Source of the DNA: Lunularia cruciata
Lineage: Eukaryota; Streptophyta; Marchantiopsida; Lunulariales; Lunulariaceae
Assembly: GCA_948567375.1 (NCBI GenBank)
Contig: OX419761.1
Location: 28,806,243 to 28,870,242 of the forward strand
Direction of reading: 5' to 3'
Length of the DNA stretch: 64,000 bases
Under the pieces are notes generated by a model, which had not been told where the DNA came from, made no database searches, and was given only the letters and a program-made list of their open reading frames with translations. Below are positions 54,519-64,000 of the stretch, one piece after another. Made by a program: the position numbers and the translations under genes. The first letter of the stretch is position 1. Each line of letters opens with the position of its first letter.

Positions 54519-55469
54519 CCAATAGAGGAGATATGTCTATTGGAGTTGTTTGGTGGGATTAGCACCGAACTAGTTGTGGTATTACAAGCGGGTATACGAG
54601 TACAAAGGTACTTGTATGTAGAGAAAGATGAGACTACTAGGTGAGTCTCTCTACATCATGTGGCACACTTGGCCTATTGGTATCTAGAGTTATTACCGAT
54701 GTTAGTTGTCAAAGGTTACCAGAAGGCCCTACCAACAGACATTTCTTTAATAGGAGTGCATGATCTAGAGAGACATGAGCATGTTTACTTGGTGATTTCT
54801 GGATGGCCATGTTAGGGACATACACGTGCGGGCCAAGGTTTGGTCTCCAGGATCCTTGTTCTGGTGTGTTTTGGGAGATGTTTCAGATACTCTAACATCT
54901 CCAAGTTCATCAGTCCATTTTTCCAACTTACCTTTTGGGGAATGTTCCTTTGATGGAAGATTCTTGTACTAGAGTGGTGGCAAGTACACATCAGGTCCAT
55001 TCTTGGATGGGACCTGCTGTATTGTTAGATGCAGCCAGAGTGGGATCACAAGCTCATCGTCTTTATCTTTGGTGGACGAACCTCTTACCCAGAGAGGTTT
55101 TACAACGTGCTTGTGATGGGACTCAACAACTTGACCACATCCTTGTTGATAATATCTTGGATGTTGGGCGTTAGTATCAGACAGTGGTAGTGGCTGATAG
55201 GTCACCTATGGCAGTGTGGTGAACCTAGTTGGACAGCCTAGAGCTGCATTTCCTACACTTATGAGTTTCCCAAGCTCTCATGCTTTTTGAGAGGGAGGAC
55301 CTAGACTTGTTTGGGACTCACAATTATACCTATTGGTGGAGCCCAATGCTGATGAGAGAGAGAGTGGGTGATGGGTTTTTGCAGTGGTATTACTGCTATT
55401 CTAGTAGTGTCAAAAGCATCTAGGCGTCAGGTGTTAGGTCAGGCTATGGACCTAAACTATTTGACCTAG
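54519..55469 (+). pseudogene. C5-cytosine DNA methyltransferase domain of element C
   Basis: Motif I LELFGGI at 54,540-54,560 (SAM binding), then RVQRYLYVEKDE (motif II/III, acidic residue after the second strand). Motif IV GWPC at 54,801-54,812, with TAG in place of the Gln of PCQ, followed by GHTRAG. After a frameshift near 54,830-54,845 come the motif VI remnant LLGNVPLMEDS at 54,935 (family ENV), then VLLDAARVGSQAHRLYLWWT (motif VIII-like basic segment). After another shift come PRLVWDSQLY and VEPNADERE near 55,340, and finally RRQVLGQAMDLN to 55,457 (motif IX/X region). All parts are in the order of DNA cytosine methyltransferases of the Dnmt/M.HhaI fold. Three frames and several stops make it inactive here. 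It sits between protease and RT. Target specificity cannot be told. Confidence 0.85.
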
Positions 55470-56920
55470 ATTATGAGCCTTGGCTTGGCAAAGCAACGTA
55501 GGATGCGCTTGATAGGCATCACCACTTGGACACTTGGAGCCATGTGCCTATCAATAAGATTTATGCACATGCTAGGGGTGATGGACCGAGTGGACATGGT
55601 ATTCTTGGGACACAACAAGTAGCTGCTAAGGGAGAGTGGTCTACTTGGAGTCCATCTAGGTGAGCATGGGCTACTTGGATTACACCCTTGGTCCACTTGG
55701 GTTGCAACTAGAGGACATGTGGAGCTTGTAGCCAAAGTGGAGGGATTTTTCCATACAGAAGTTGGGACCTCTAGTGGTCGGAGGCATGATACTATTGCTC
55801 CGAAGGGCCCAGTGTAGCAGCCAATCAGTATGTCTTCCACTCCTACTATAGTTATAGAGGATACTTGGGAGCCAGATCTTGGGCCCATGCTTATTGTAGA
55901 GGAAAGACAGAGGGTTTGGAGGTTCTTGAGGGGCCACACAAGTTGTTTTGTCTTCAATATGAAGGCAACATGGTATACAGATTGAGCTGACTAGTGATAC
56001 ACCAATTTTCTGACGTCCTTATCAATATATTGATATGGAGAGTACATTAGTTCAAAGCTGGAGTAGTGACCTTTTTGAGGCTGGTTTGGTAGAGATTTCA
56101 CATGGAGAGTATGTATCAGCGACAATGATGCCAACCAAGAAGTATATGCATGGCAATTACATAGATAGGCGGATATGTAGATATTACCGTCCTACCAACC
56201 AACAAACCATGGCTGATTGGTATGCCATGCCTACACCGGAGGAGATTTTTGATGCAATTGGGCATGCAAAGGTCTTCAATACTTTGGATCTTTGAGTGGG
56301 ATATCATCAGTTGTCAATCAAGGAGGAGGATAAGTCCAAGAAAACATTTTGGGCTATTGATCATCACGGCAAGGATGTGTTATATCAGTGGAGGTTCTTA
56401 CCATTTGGGTTAAAGAACACTCTTGCTAAGTTCTAGAGGGTCATGGATAGGATCCTAGTTGGATTGGATTTTGCTCAATGCTATATTGACGACATTTTGG
56501 TCTATAGCACTATTGTGGAGGAGCATGAGAGACAATTGTTGGAGGTGTTTGAGAGGTTGAGATCTCATAGTCTCAAATTACATCCTGGGAAGTGTAGGTT
56601 CTTCCACAAGCAAGTTGAGTATCTGGGTCAAACTATCTACCTTGAAGGACTTGGTGTTTAGTAGACCAAGGTGGAGGCTATTGCACGTATTCCTTGGCCT
56701 ATGGATGTGAGCAGAGTGCAAGCATTTCTTGGGTTGGCAAAATTCTATTACCGCTATGTTAGAGGATTTAGTGCCATTGCCAAGGCCTTGACAAAGTTGA
56801 CCAAGCTTACACAAGAGTGGTGTTGGGGAGATGAGCATGAGAGAGCATTTGTAGAGCTCAAGGACATCTGCTCCTATTTTGAGGAGACCGATGAAAGGAT
56901 GACCATTTTAGGTTCATATT
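55470..56920 (+). pseudogene. Element C reverse transcriptase with lead-in
   Basis: 55,470-56,030 is a poorly conserved linker ending in RQRVWRFLRGHTSCFVFNM. The RT frame 56,035-56,295 reads GLVEISHGEYVSATMMPTKK, RRICRYYRPTNQQT and FDAIGHAKVFNTLDL. It continues with WRFLPFGLKNT, then YIDDILVYS at about 56,482 (catalytic YIDD intact), HPGKCRFFHKQVEYLG and RVQAFLGLAKFYYRYV. Interrupted by a few stops only, so the best preserved domain of C. Confidence 0.88.
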
Positions 56921-56929
56921 GATTGGAGT

Positions 56930-57279
56930 ATGTTGGAGTTTGGAGCGGTGCTCACCCAACATGATGATGAGAGGAAGGAGTTTGTGGTGGCCCATGCTAG
57001 TCGCTCCAATAATTCAGTGGAGGCAAAGTATAGTTCATATGAGAGAGAGTGCTTGGTAGTAGCTTGGGTAGTAGCACATTTCCAATGTTACCTATTTGGT
57101 AACCCCTTCATTCTCATCATTGATAATCAGCCATTGAAGTGGTTGATGGAGTCCGACAAGCTTTCAAGGAAGCTTGCACGATGGGCTCTGATTTTACAAG
57201 AGTATGATTTCATGGTTGTTCACAGACCTGGAGTGGTGAATCTTGATGCAGATGGATTGAGTAGAAACCCATGTCGTAG
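56930..57279 (+). pseudogene. Element C RNase H, truncated by element E
   Basis: Open frame with LEFGAVLTQHDDERKEFVVA, RSNNSVEAKYSSYERECLVV, IIDNQPLKWLMESD and VVNLDADGLSRNP, covering the RNase H core. The open frame continues to 57,313, but from 57,280 it reads into the LTR of E. Confidence 0.88.
57275..57279. repeat. Expected target duplication of element E (left)
   Basis: CGTAG abuts the LTR of E; the partner lies outside the window, so unverified. Confidence 0.3.
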
Positions 57280-57975
57280 TGTGGTAACTCGGAAAATATC
57301 ACTTTTTGGGTAATCAAGTAAGTAAATTTTGTTCCCCCAAAGATACGATTTGGAATTCATCAAATACACAATCAAATAGTAACGTGTGGTTCTTCTTGGG
57401 TTCTTTAATCTCTCAAGTAGAAACTACACCCAGAAGAGAGTAACAAGCTCAGAATCTTGACAACTTGTCACAAATACACATACCCACAATCACAACATAA
57501 CAAATTCTGTCAAAACAAATCTTGATTGTGATAATTCAGATTCTCTCAAGGACGGCACTTCACTGCAAAAACGACTTTGCCTCAGAATTGTGTTCCACCC
57601 CTCCACTGAAGGCACAACTTCCTTGATCAAAATGGCTTCACATCAACTCTATGATGCACTCACACATGCAGAATACTACCAACACTACAATTCCTCTCAG
57701 ATTTGTCAAGGCATTGCTATAATTGCACTTCACTCAGAATCAAACACATAGAATGAAGATCAAGGCTGCGGAATTCAACTTGCACTTCAAATTTCTCCAC
57801 ACACTCACAAACACAAACAAAAAGTTGATACTCAGAATTAAGCTCAAGCGATGAGCATTGAAATCAACACTTTGCTTTATCTATCTTTAGAAATATGAAT
57901 ATTGAACAACATTTTATTGCAAATGCCTCCTTTAAATAGTAGAGCAATCAACAATTGCCAACAACTAACCCGTAA
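57280..57975 (-). repeat. Element E 3' LTR fragment
   Basis: Starts TGTGGTAACTCGG and matches the terminal part of the B LTR (reverse complement of about 6,340-7,072). It breaks off abruptly after AACAACTAACC where integrase sequence begins. Confidence 0.85.
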
Positions 57976-57987
57976 CAGTAAATGATG

Positions 57988-58384
57988 TTTCAAAAGAAAA
58001 ATTCTACAACTGCTTCCGCATCATCTCTTTGTGTTGCCTTTGCTTCTACCATCTTGGTAGCATAATCATTGCATACCAAGATGTACCTCTTCCTCGTGAC
58101 TCTAGTCATTGGTTGAATTGGACCCACAAAATCAATACCTCATTTCTCAAATGGAGCCAATGGCAAAATCGGTTTCAAAGGCCATTGGGAAGTCGCCGTT
58201 GGTTTTTCTATTCTTTGACATGAATCACAACTTTGAATATGGACGTAAGTATCTTTATACATTGTAGGCCACCAATACCCTACTGAAAGAATTTTCTTCA
58301 TAGTAGTCTTCAAGGCATAGTGTCCTCCCGATGCTTTAGAGTGTAAGCATTCAATGACTCCTTTGACTTCATATGCCTCCAAAC
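57988..58384 (-). pseudogene. Element E integrase, N-terminal part
   Basis: The frame 58,382-58,140 has the HHCC domain (LHSKASGGHYALKTT; HIQSCDSC). Core sequence with the first two acidic blocks (DFVGPIQ; CNDYATKMVEA) follows to the deletion junction. The third acidic residue and the C-terminal domain are lost. Confidence 0.82.
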
Positions 58385-58388
58385 ATCT

Positions 58389-58973
58389 TCAAAGTACTTC
58401 ATCTTTGCCCGTCTTGAACAAATTGTTGTGTTTTAATTGGTACGGTCCCATCTTCCTAAGGAAGACTGCTCTCTGCTCCAGGTCCAACCCCTCAGGACAA
58501 TAACAAGTATGCAGATAATGATATTTGGCCACATACATTGTACTTTGAACAACCATCAGATGATATAGCTCTTCATCAAGAAAGCGATCATCGACTTCCA
58601 AGTCTTGGTCTTGAGTTTCTAACCTAGAGAAGAAGTCTGCATTCAAATGCAAAGCTCCCTTCCTTACTTGTATAGTGTATGTGAATTTTTTTAACAACAA
58701 GAACCATCTTGCAATTTGCCCGGACAAATCTGACTTCTTGACCAAATGTTGTAGTGCGTAATGGTCAACATAGAAGACAAACTCATATCCCAACAGGTAG
58801 TGGTAAAATTTCTTGCAAGCATACACCATTCCAAGTGCTTTTCTTTCAATTGTCGAATAGTTCTTTTTTGAGACTGATAGTTGTTGGCTGGCATAATAAA
58901 CCGGATAGTCCTTCTTCTCGTCCTTCTGACTTAAGATGACTCCGATTGCCATGGATGAAGTGTCCATATACAC
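58389..58973 (-). pseudogene. Element E RNase H
   Basis: 194-codon open frame homologous to 11,424-12,032 of B: YMDTSSMAIGVILSQ, SVSKKNYSTIERKALGM, YVDHYALQHLV, KGALHLNADFFSRLE. Confidence 0.85.
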
Positions 58974-59066
58974 ATGAAAAAGGGCATCCTAATTTGGGGC
59001 CCTCATAACTAGTGCTTCAACTAGTTTCTTCTTCAATACTTGGAAAACATCTTCTTGTGCGGCTTC

Positions 59067-59846
59067 CTACAAGTAGTCTTTAGACTTCTTTAGCAGCTTT
59101 GTAAGGGGTGCAGGAAGCATCACATAGTTTGAAACAAAGCGTATGTAGTATCCAACATGTCTTAAGAAGGCTCTTAGCTCCCGAATGTTCTTTAGGGATT
59201 CCAAAGCTGAGATTACTTTGACCTTCTCAACATTGACTTCAATACCTCGGCTTGACACCTAATGCCCCAGAAGAATTCCCTCCTTCATTGCAAAGAATCA
59301 TTTCTCTAGGTGTAATGACAAACCGGCAAAATGATACCTTTCAAAAGTTTGGCAAAGGTAATCTAAATGTAAATCTCTTTGCCCAAACACACAAAAATCA
59401 TCAATGAAGACTTCCACAAATTTGCATAGAAAATCCTTGAAGATTGCATTCATCATCCGTTGGAAAGTAGTGGGAGCATTACACAACCCAAAGGGCATTT
59501 GATTGTAAGCAAAAGTGCACTAATTGGTAGTGAATGTAGTTTTATCCTTGTCCTCTTCTTGGATGGATACTTGATTGTACCCTAAAAATCCATTGAGAAA
59601 ACTATAACAAGGATGACCAGCTACTTGGTCCAAAATTGTATTGGTAAAAGGCAAAGGATGATGATCCTTCCTCGTCACTACGTTCAACTTGCAAAAATCT
59701 TGGCAAACTTGAATCTTTCCAGTCTTCTTCTTTGGAATGATGACTATGGGGGAAACCCACTCACTGCTCAAGATAGGAAAGATTATTCCGGCCCCTGAGT
59801 ACTTATCAATTTTGTCTTTCACCAAGAGGGAGTACTTTGGGTTCAA
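59067..59846 (-). pseudogene. Element E reverse transcriptase
   Basis: 59,846-59,520 has GIIFPILSSEWVSPIVIIPK and VCQDFCKLNVVTRKDHHPLP. A TAG at 59,517 replaces the Trp of TNWGTF. 59,498-59,298 has MPFGLCNAPTTFQRMMNAIF and VFIDDFCVFG. 59,258-59,067 has the connection region. Two stops separate otherwise aligned blocks. Confidence 0.88.
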
Positions 59847-59849
59847 GCG

Positions 59850-60590
59850 GTATTGTCTTTGCCAAACTGGAACTACACCTTCAATAAGATCAATCCAATG
59901 TTCTCCAAATTCTCATGGAATACCCGGCATTTGATCAATAGACCAGGAAAATACATCCTAGAATTCTATAAACAGGGTAGTGTATCCTGCCAACTCCTCC
60001 AAAGTGACTGTCTTCAAAATCTTCAAGATTTTTCCTTCAATCAAGATAACATCTTGACAGTCATTGGGGTTGATGACTCCTTCCACATGGCTTACTTGGC
60101 TCAATCCGAGCCAAACTGCAGTTAGACCCCCTTCTTCCAAGTCATGTTCATACAAGGCAATGTCATATGGGTCTTTGTCTTTGATCTCTACCTTGTAGCA
60201 TTCCAAGTAATTGACTTGGACTTTGTCTTTAGAGTCTTTTGAAGACAAAGACGATGAATCTTTGGATTCATCGTTGTCTTCCAACAAAGTTGTTTCTCCA
60301 AGGTGAGGAACCTTTGTCCAACTCACGGTCACCAGCTTTTGATCTTTGGAAAAAATGTCCTTAAACCATAACTTTTGCTGGTGCCAATCCACAATAACCT
60401 AGGCACTGTACAGCCAAGGTCTTCCGATCAAGAGAGGAGAACCAGTTCTGGTTACTGGTCACAACACAATGTAATTTAACTTAAAGGGCACTCCTCCAAT
60501 GATTGTAGTGATGTTTGACAGCATGCCCAAAGGCCATCTCTTGGTTTGATCCACAAATTTAAAAATTTGGGGTGTTGGTTCAAACGTTGT
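59850..60590 (-). pseudogene. Element E protease-RT linker and protease C-terminus
   Basis: The frame 60,392-59,958 reads DWHQQKLWFKDIF then an acidic Ser-rich stretch and VSHVEGVINPNDCQDVILIE, homologous to 10,070-10,490 of B. Protease C-terminal sequence (LIGRPWL type) lies just upstream on the minus strand near 60,400-60,430. Confidence 0.75.
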
Positions 60591-60599
60591 ATACTCCAA

Positions 60600-60863
60600 T
60601 CAATGTGCAATGTCTTCTATCATGACATTCACACCCGACCCCAAATCAATGGGTATGGATGTGATCATGCAGCCTATGATCTTTGCATCCACTTTGGGAG
60701 ATCCCAAATCTTCTTGTTCAATATGATAAATTGTAGGCAAGTCTTTCTTGGTCATCGCCCTTACTTTCTTGAGGGTCAAACTCAGCTGTTTCTTGTACAG
60801 CTTGTTGTCCTCCCACAATTGCTTAAATGTGACATTAGCACTCATAGACACCAAATCAGCCAT
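60600..60863 (-). pseudogene. Element E protease active-site region
   Basis: The frame ends IPIDLGSGVNVMIEDIAH. The D-S/T-G triad is D-L-G here, whereas B has D-S-R; each copy is inactivated at a different residue. Confidence 0.75.
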
Positions 60864-60932
60864 AATATCGTACTACGGGACTCCTCCCAACTTCATCTTC
60901 TTCACCTTAGTCTTTGGATCCAAAGTCTATCC

Positions 60933-61571
60933 CTATTCAAATCGGACTTTGGGTTGCTTCAGGATGGTAATCGGAGTATGGATGGCCTTGATTTGATGTT
61001 CTTCGGGTTGACAAACTTTATCTTGGATCAAGTCCTTTACTTTGGACCGGATATCTGCCAGAAAAACTGGAGGCTTCGTCTTTGTGTTCTCCTCCAAACT
61101 CATCTTCCGCATTCTAAGTACTACTTCCTTGATTTCTTTCTGCAAGGCTTTTGCTTTAGCTTTTGCTAGAATCTTTTCCTCCTTCGCAAAAAGGATAGCT
61201 TTTGGGCATAACCTCTTTGCCTTTTGTGAAGATGAAGAAGTAGTACTCACTTCTTTGGGATCGTGCTTCTTCTTACCCGCACGTGTCTCAACCTTCAAAA
61301 TTTTGAGGTCTGGCCATTCTCCTTTTGAAGCGAGACTCCCTTCTTGAGGCCTCTCCTCCTCAAGTGGTATAAAATTTACATTTGTATCCCCTTTTGCTTG
61401 GAGCGCAACATGCTCAGTGGGGGTCTGTACATATTTGACAAGCGGCTTTGGGTTTGGTGGTTGTGGGGATTGGTTTCTTGTATGCCCCAATCCCTTACAT
61501 TTTCCACAAAGTGGAACGTACCCAATTTGCTGTCTTGGCTCCAGACAATTTAGAGACCAATGTTCCATCAA
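60933..61571 (-). pseudogene. Element E nucleocapsid-to-protease region
   Basis: The 212-codon frame starts with the third zinc knuckle (LCGKCKGLGHTRNQ; Cys/His pattern partly lost) and continues with the lysine/alanine-rich coiled segment (AKAKALQKEIKEVVLRMRKM) as in B at 9,163 onward. Confidence 0.7.
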
Positions 61572-62372
61572 GCCACAATTATAGCAAGCACCCGATGCAA
61601 CATTTTGAGGCCTATTTTTTGGCCGCCCATCGGTGGTGTTTGTGGGGGAGCATTATTGTTATACTCCCTTGGTCCATACCTCAGACCTTGATACAATGTG
61701 CTCGCCTGAGGCTGCACCCCTTGGGTCTGGTACACAGCCGCATCTTCCTCACTTTGGTCCCAACCGAGAACCCAATCAATTTGTTGCATTGGAAATGCAT
61801 TTGCATGTCAAACACTCTGTATTAGCATGGCTGGATTTACCACACATTGTGCACCATACATTTGGTCGGCCAAATTATGGAGGCTTTCTTTGGTCCTTAG
61901 CCCCAATCATCTGGATTTTGAAATCCACAAACTCTTTAATAGGAGTCTCTAGCTTCTGATCCGCCTTAGGTACATTCTTTGTTGGCGGTGTTACTGGTTT
62001 CTTTCCTCCGTGTCTTTGTATTCTTCTTGGCTTTGATTCTTCTTTGGATTCCAAAGAAGAACTCAAAGATGTAGAGGATTCCTCCAAAGAAAGGGATGTG
62101 CTACAAGAAGCTCTCCTTCTCGGCTTCTTGCCTTTCTTCTCCCAATTTCTTTAGTTGCTGGACGAGTGAGAGTGAGCCGCCTCATATAGGGCAACATGTT
62201 TGAGGACTTTGTCCAAGGAAGTTACATTCCTCTCCTTGGCAAAGATACAAATCTCTAGTGAAAGTCCGCCAAGGAACCAGGTAATGGCTTGGGCATCGGA
62301 GTAACCCACCACACCGGATTGTTTTAGAACTCTGTTTAATAGGGCCATGAACCGCTTGAAGTAATCTCTCAA
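61568..62372 (-). pseudogene. Element E gag, C-terminal capsid and knuckles
   Basis: 62,372-62,151 has YFKRFMALLNRVLKQSGVVG and ITWFLGGLSLEI; 62,087-61,875 the basic linker; the first knuckle and QQIDWVLGWDQ follow to 61,568. Homologous to 8,092-8,880 of B, in broken frames. Confidence 0.78.
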
Positions 62373-62392
62373 CTTTTCCTTCTTCTCTCAAT

Positions 62393-63256
62393 CTAAATCA
62401 TTGAGTGCCGCAAAGACACTCGTATCATAATCAACTTACCGGAATTGTTCCAGGAACCATTTTGCAAGTCTGCCCAATCAGTTGGTGTGAACACCTTTTG
62501 GGTTACATGGGTGTACCAACTCTGAGCTTTCTTTTGGAGTAGACTTGGGAAAATTTGCAAACAATCCATAGAGTCATGTTCCTTGTTGGCACAAGAGATG
62601 ACTTCAAATTCTTTGATAAATTCATCAGGATCTTTGTCTTGTTTTGTCCCTTTGTACTTTTGATAGGCGTGTTGGGTGACAAGTAATGAAGTCATCATTT
62701 GATTTGGCAGAATCAGCTGTGGTAAGTTTGAACTTGATGGGACCGAGGGGCTGGCTGGTATCAACGCCATGTTGTCAGCCCAAGGATTCCAATTATTCAA
62801 GTTCAAAGTTGGGTCTTCTTCAACAATATCTTCTTCTCTGTTTGTGTCGACTTCAACCCGAATAGAAGTAAGAGGTTCAACACCTTCCAAGTGTTCTTTG
62901 AGATTCCTTTGAGACAACCAAGGAATTATGCATAGAAGATGTTGACACTCTTCTTTCATAAGCATTTGTGTTGTCTTTTTGTGAACAAACTTCTTGATAA
63001 ATTTGACTTCCTTTACAGCTTTAGGGGAAGTTGGTGTATTGGGTTGTAATGAATATGTCTGCCCACTCAAGTCTTTCTTGTTCTTAGAAGAGGAGGATGA
63101 GAAGTAGCCTTCCCATCCGCCTTCACATTTCTTTTGTTTGAGTTCTTGCAAAGCTTCTTGAACTTCATGAAGAAGTTGGAAGTCCAACCTCTCCCATTCG
63201 GCTTTGTCAAAAGTGGATTGGATCTTCAAGCGTTCTTCTTCTTCATGATGCAACAT
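62393..63256 (-). CDS. Element E gag, N-terminal 287 residues
   Basis: Open for 287 codons. N-terminal helical region (WERLDFQLLHEVQEALQELK), Ser-rich linker, then the capsid core: HAYQKYKGTKQDKDPDEFI, KEHDSMDCLQIFP, KKAQSWYTHV. It is the most intact gag sequence in the window and serves as guide for the broken copy in B. Gag proteins form the virus-like particle in the cytoplasm. Confidence 0.8.
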   Translation of the reverse strand: MLHHEEEERLKIQSTFDKAEWERLDFQLLHEVQEALQELKQKKCEGGWEGYFSSSSSKNKKDLSGQTYSLQPNTPTSPKAVKEVKFIKKFVHKKTTQMLMKEECQHLLCIIPWLSQRNLKEHLEGVEPLTSIRVEVDTNREEDIVEEDPTLNLNNWNPWADNMALIPASPSVPSSSNLPQLILPNQMMTSLLVTQHAYQKYKGTKQDKDPDEFIKEFEVISCANKEHDSMDCLQIFPSLLQKKAQSWYTHVTQKVFTPTDWADLQNGSWNNSGKLIMIRVSLRHSMI

Positions 63257-63365
63257 TGGTCTTCAAACTCTCTCTTCCTATTGTTCTCTTGATGCAAACA
63301 TTCATATTGCTTTGACACCCAATTTTGAGATTGGCTTCATAATCTTCCACTTCCAAGATTTGTAT

Positions 63366-63382
63366 CCCCAGCAGCGGTGCCA
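63366..63382 (-). promoter_or_regulatory. Element E primer-binding site (tRNA-Asp type)
   Basis: Minus strand TGGCACCGCTGCTGGGG, 7 bases from the LTR end, 14 of 17 matches to the tRNA-Asp complement. Confidence 0.8.
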
Positions 63383-63389
63383 AAAGTCA

Positions 63390-64000
63390 TGTGATAACCT
63401 AGAAAATATCACTTTTGTAATTATCAGGTAAGTAAAGTTTGCTCCCATAGAGATACAATTCAAAATTGATCAAATACAAAGTCAGACAATAACATGTAGT
63501 TCTTCTTAGGTTCCTCTATAATCTCTCAGGTAGAAACTACACCTAGAAGAGAGTAACAAGCTCACAATCTTGACAACTTGTCACAAATACACACACCCAT
63601 AATCACAACATAATAAATACTGTCAAAAAAAATCTTGATTGTGATGATTCAAATTCTCCCAAAGACGGCACTTCATTGCAAAAACAACTTCACCTCAACA
63701 TTTTGTTCTACCCCTCCACTGAAGGCACAACTTCCTCAATCAAAATTGCTTCACATCAACTTTGTGCTGCACTCACAAATGCAGAATACTACCAACACTA
63801 CAATTCCTCTCAGATTTGTCAAGGCATTGCTCCGATTGCACTTCACTCAGGATCAAACACACAAATGAAGATCAAGGCTGTGGAATTCAACATCCAACAA
63901 GCACACTGACTTGCACTTCAAATTTCTCCATACACTCACAAACACAAACACAAAGTTGATACTTGATATTAAGCTCAAGCAACAAGCATTGAAATCAGCA
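63390..64000 (-). repeat. Element E 5' LTR (runs off window)
   Basis: Starts TGTGATAACCTAGAAAATAT and matches the terminal LTR part of B, D and the 57,280 copy. Confidence 0.9.

Larger units (their letters stand above)
49740..57279 (+). mobile_element. Element C: Ty3/gypsy retrotransposon carrying a cytosine DNA methyltransferase
   Basis: Plus-strand order: gag (two zinc knuckles), protease, C5-cytosine methyltransferase, RT, RNase H. It is cut at 57,280 by element E, so integrase and the 3' LTR are beyond the window. A solo LTR of the B family (51,890-53,797) sits between gag and protease. Protease and the N-terminal half of the methyltransferase share one frame with only point-mutation stops, so the methyltransferase was part of the polyprotein and is not a chance neighbour. 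RT type differs from elements A and B. Confidence 0.85.
57280..64000 (-). mobile_element. Element E: B-family retrotransposon, internally deleted, runs off the window
   Basis: Minus-strand order from the right: 5' LTR (from 63,390 outward), tRNA-Asp primer site, gag, protease, RT, RNase H, integrase start, then a 3' LTR fragment. Compared with B, the integrase C-terminus, the purine tract and most of the 3' LTR are missing, joined at about 57,972-57,988. Coding frames are closer to intact than in B, especially gag. Confidence 0.88.

Overview
This is a land-plant nuclear window. It holds two intact, intronless housekeeping genes (a Dus1-type tRNA-dihydrouridine synthase and a 6-phosphogluconate dehydrogenase), one three-exon membrane-protein gene (TMEM205/DUF4149 type), one tRNA-Arg(TCT), and a large mass of decayed retrotransposons. 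Plant-type Ty3/gypsy lineages, a tRNA-Asp-primed element with giant LTRs and a plant-like cytosolic 6PGDH point to a plant. Sparse genes and the retroelement types suggest a non-seed plant or gymnosperm, but I cannot name the species.

Layout. 1-20,339: a minus-strand chromodomain Ty3/gypsy element (A; LTRs <1-311 and 19,914-20,339), split by a 14.8-kb plus-strand Athila/Tat-like element (B; 3,298-18,098, 5-bp target duplication CTTCC). B has LTRs of 3.8 and 4.8 kb that themselves carry long ORFs, including a coiled-coil protein. 20,621-22,799: a 5'-truncated LINE with a 13-bp target duplication. 23,975-26,073: the TMEM205-like gene. 29.4-32.3 kb: an old diverged LINE. 34,817-38,052: a near-complete inverted LINE copy with a 17-bp target duplication, encoding an N-terminal C2H2 finger. 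38,545-38,617: tRNA-Arg. 39,719-41,437: DUS1 (minus). 42,166-42,561: a LINE 3' tail. 44,180-45,652: 6PGDH (minus). 46.8-48.0 kb: remains of LTRs related to element A.

49.6-57.3 kb is the most unusual part. It is a plus-strand Ty3/gypsy element (C) whose polyprotein reads gag - protease - a C5-cytosine DNA methyltransferase domain - reverse transcriptase - RNase H. The methyltransferase (54,519-55,469) shows motif I (ELFGGI), catalytic motif IV (GWPC followed by a stop in place of Gln, then GHTRAG), a motif VI remnant (GNV for ENV), a motif VIII-like GSxAHRxxxWWTN and a C-terminal LGQAMDLN. It is decayed by frameshifts and stops. Element C was later hit twice by members of the B family: a solo LTR (51,890-53,797) inside the protease region, and a minus-strand internally deleted copy (E; 57,280 to beyond 64,000) at the end of RNase H.

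None of the retroelements looks autonomous as read here. The three protein genes and the tRNA appear intact and are not organised as a functional cluster.
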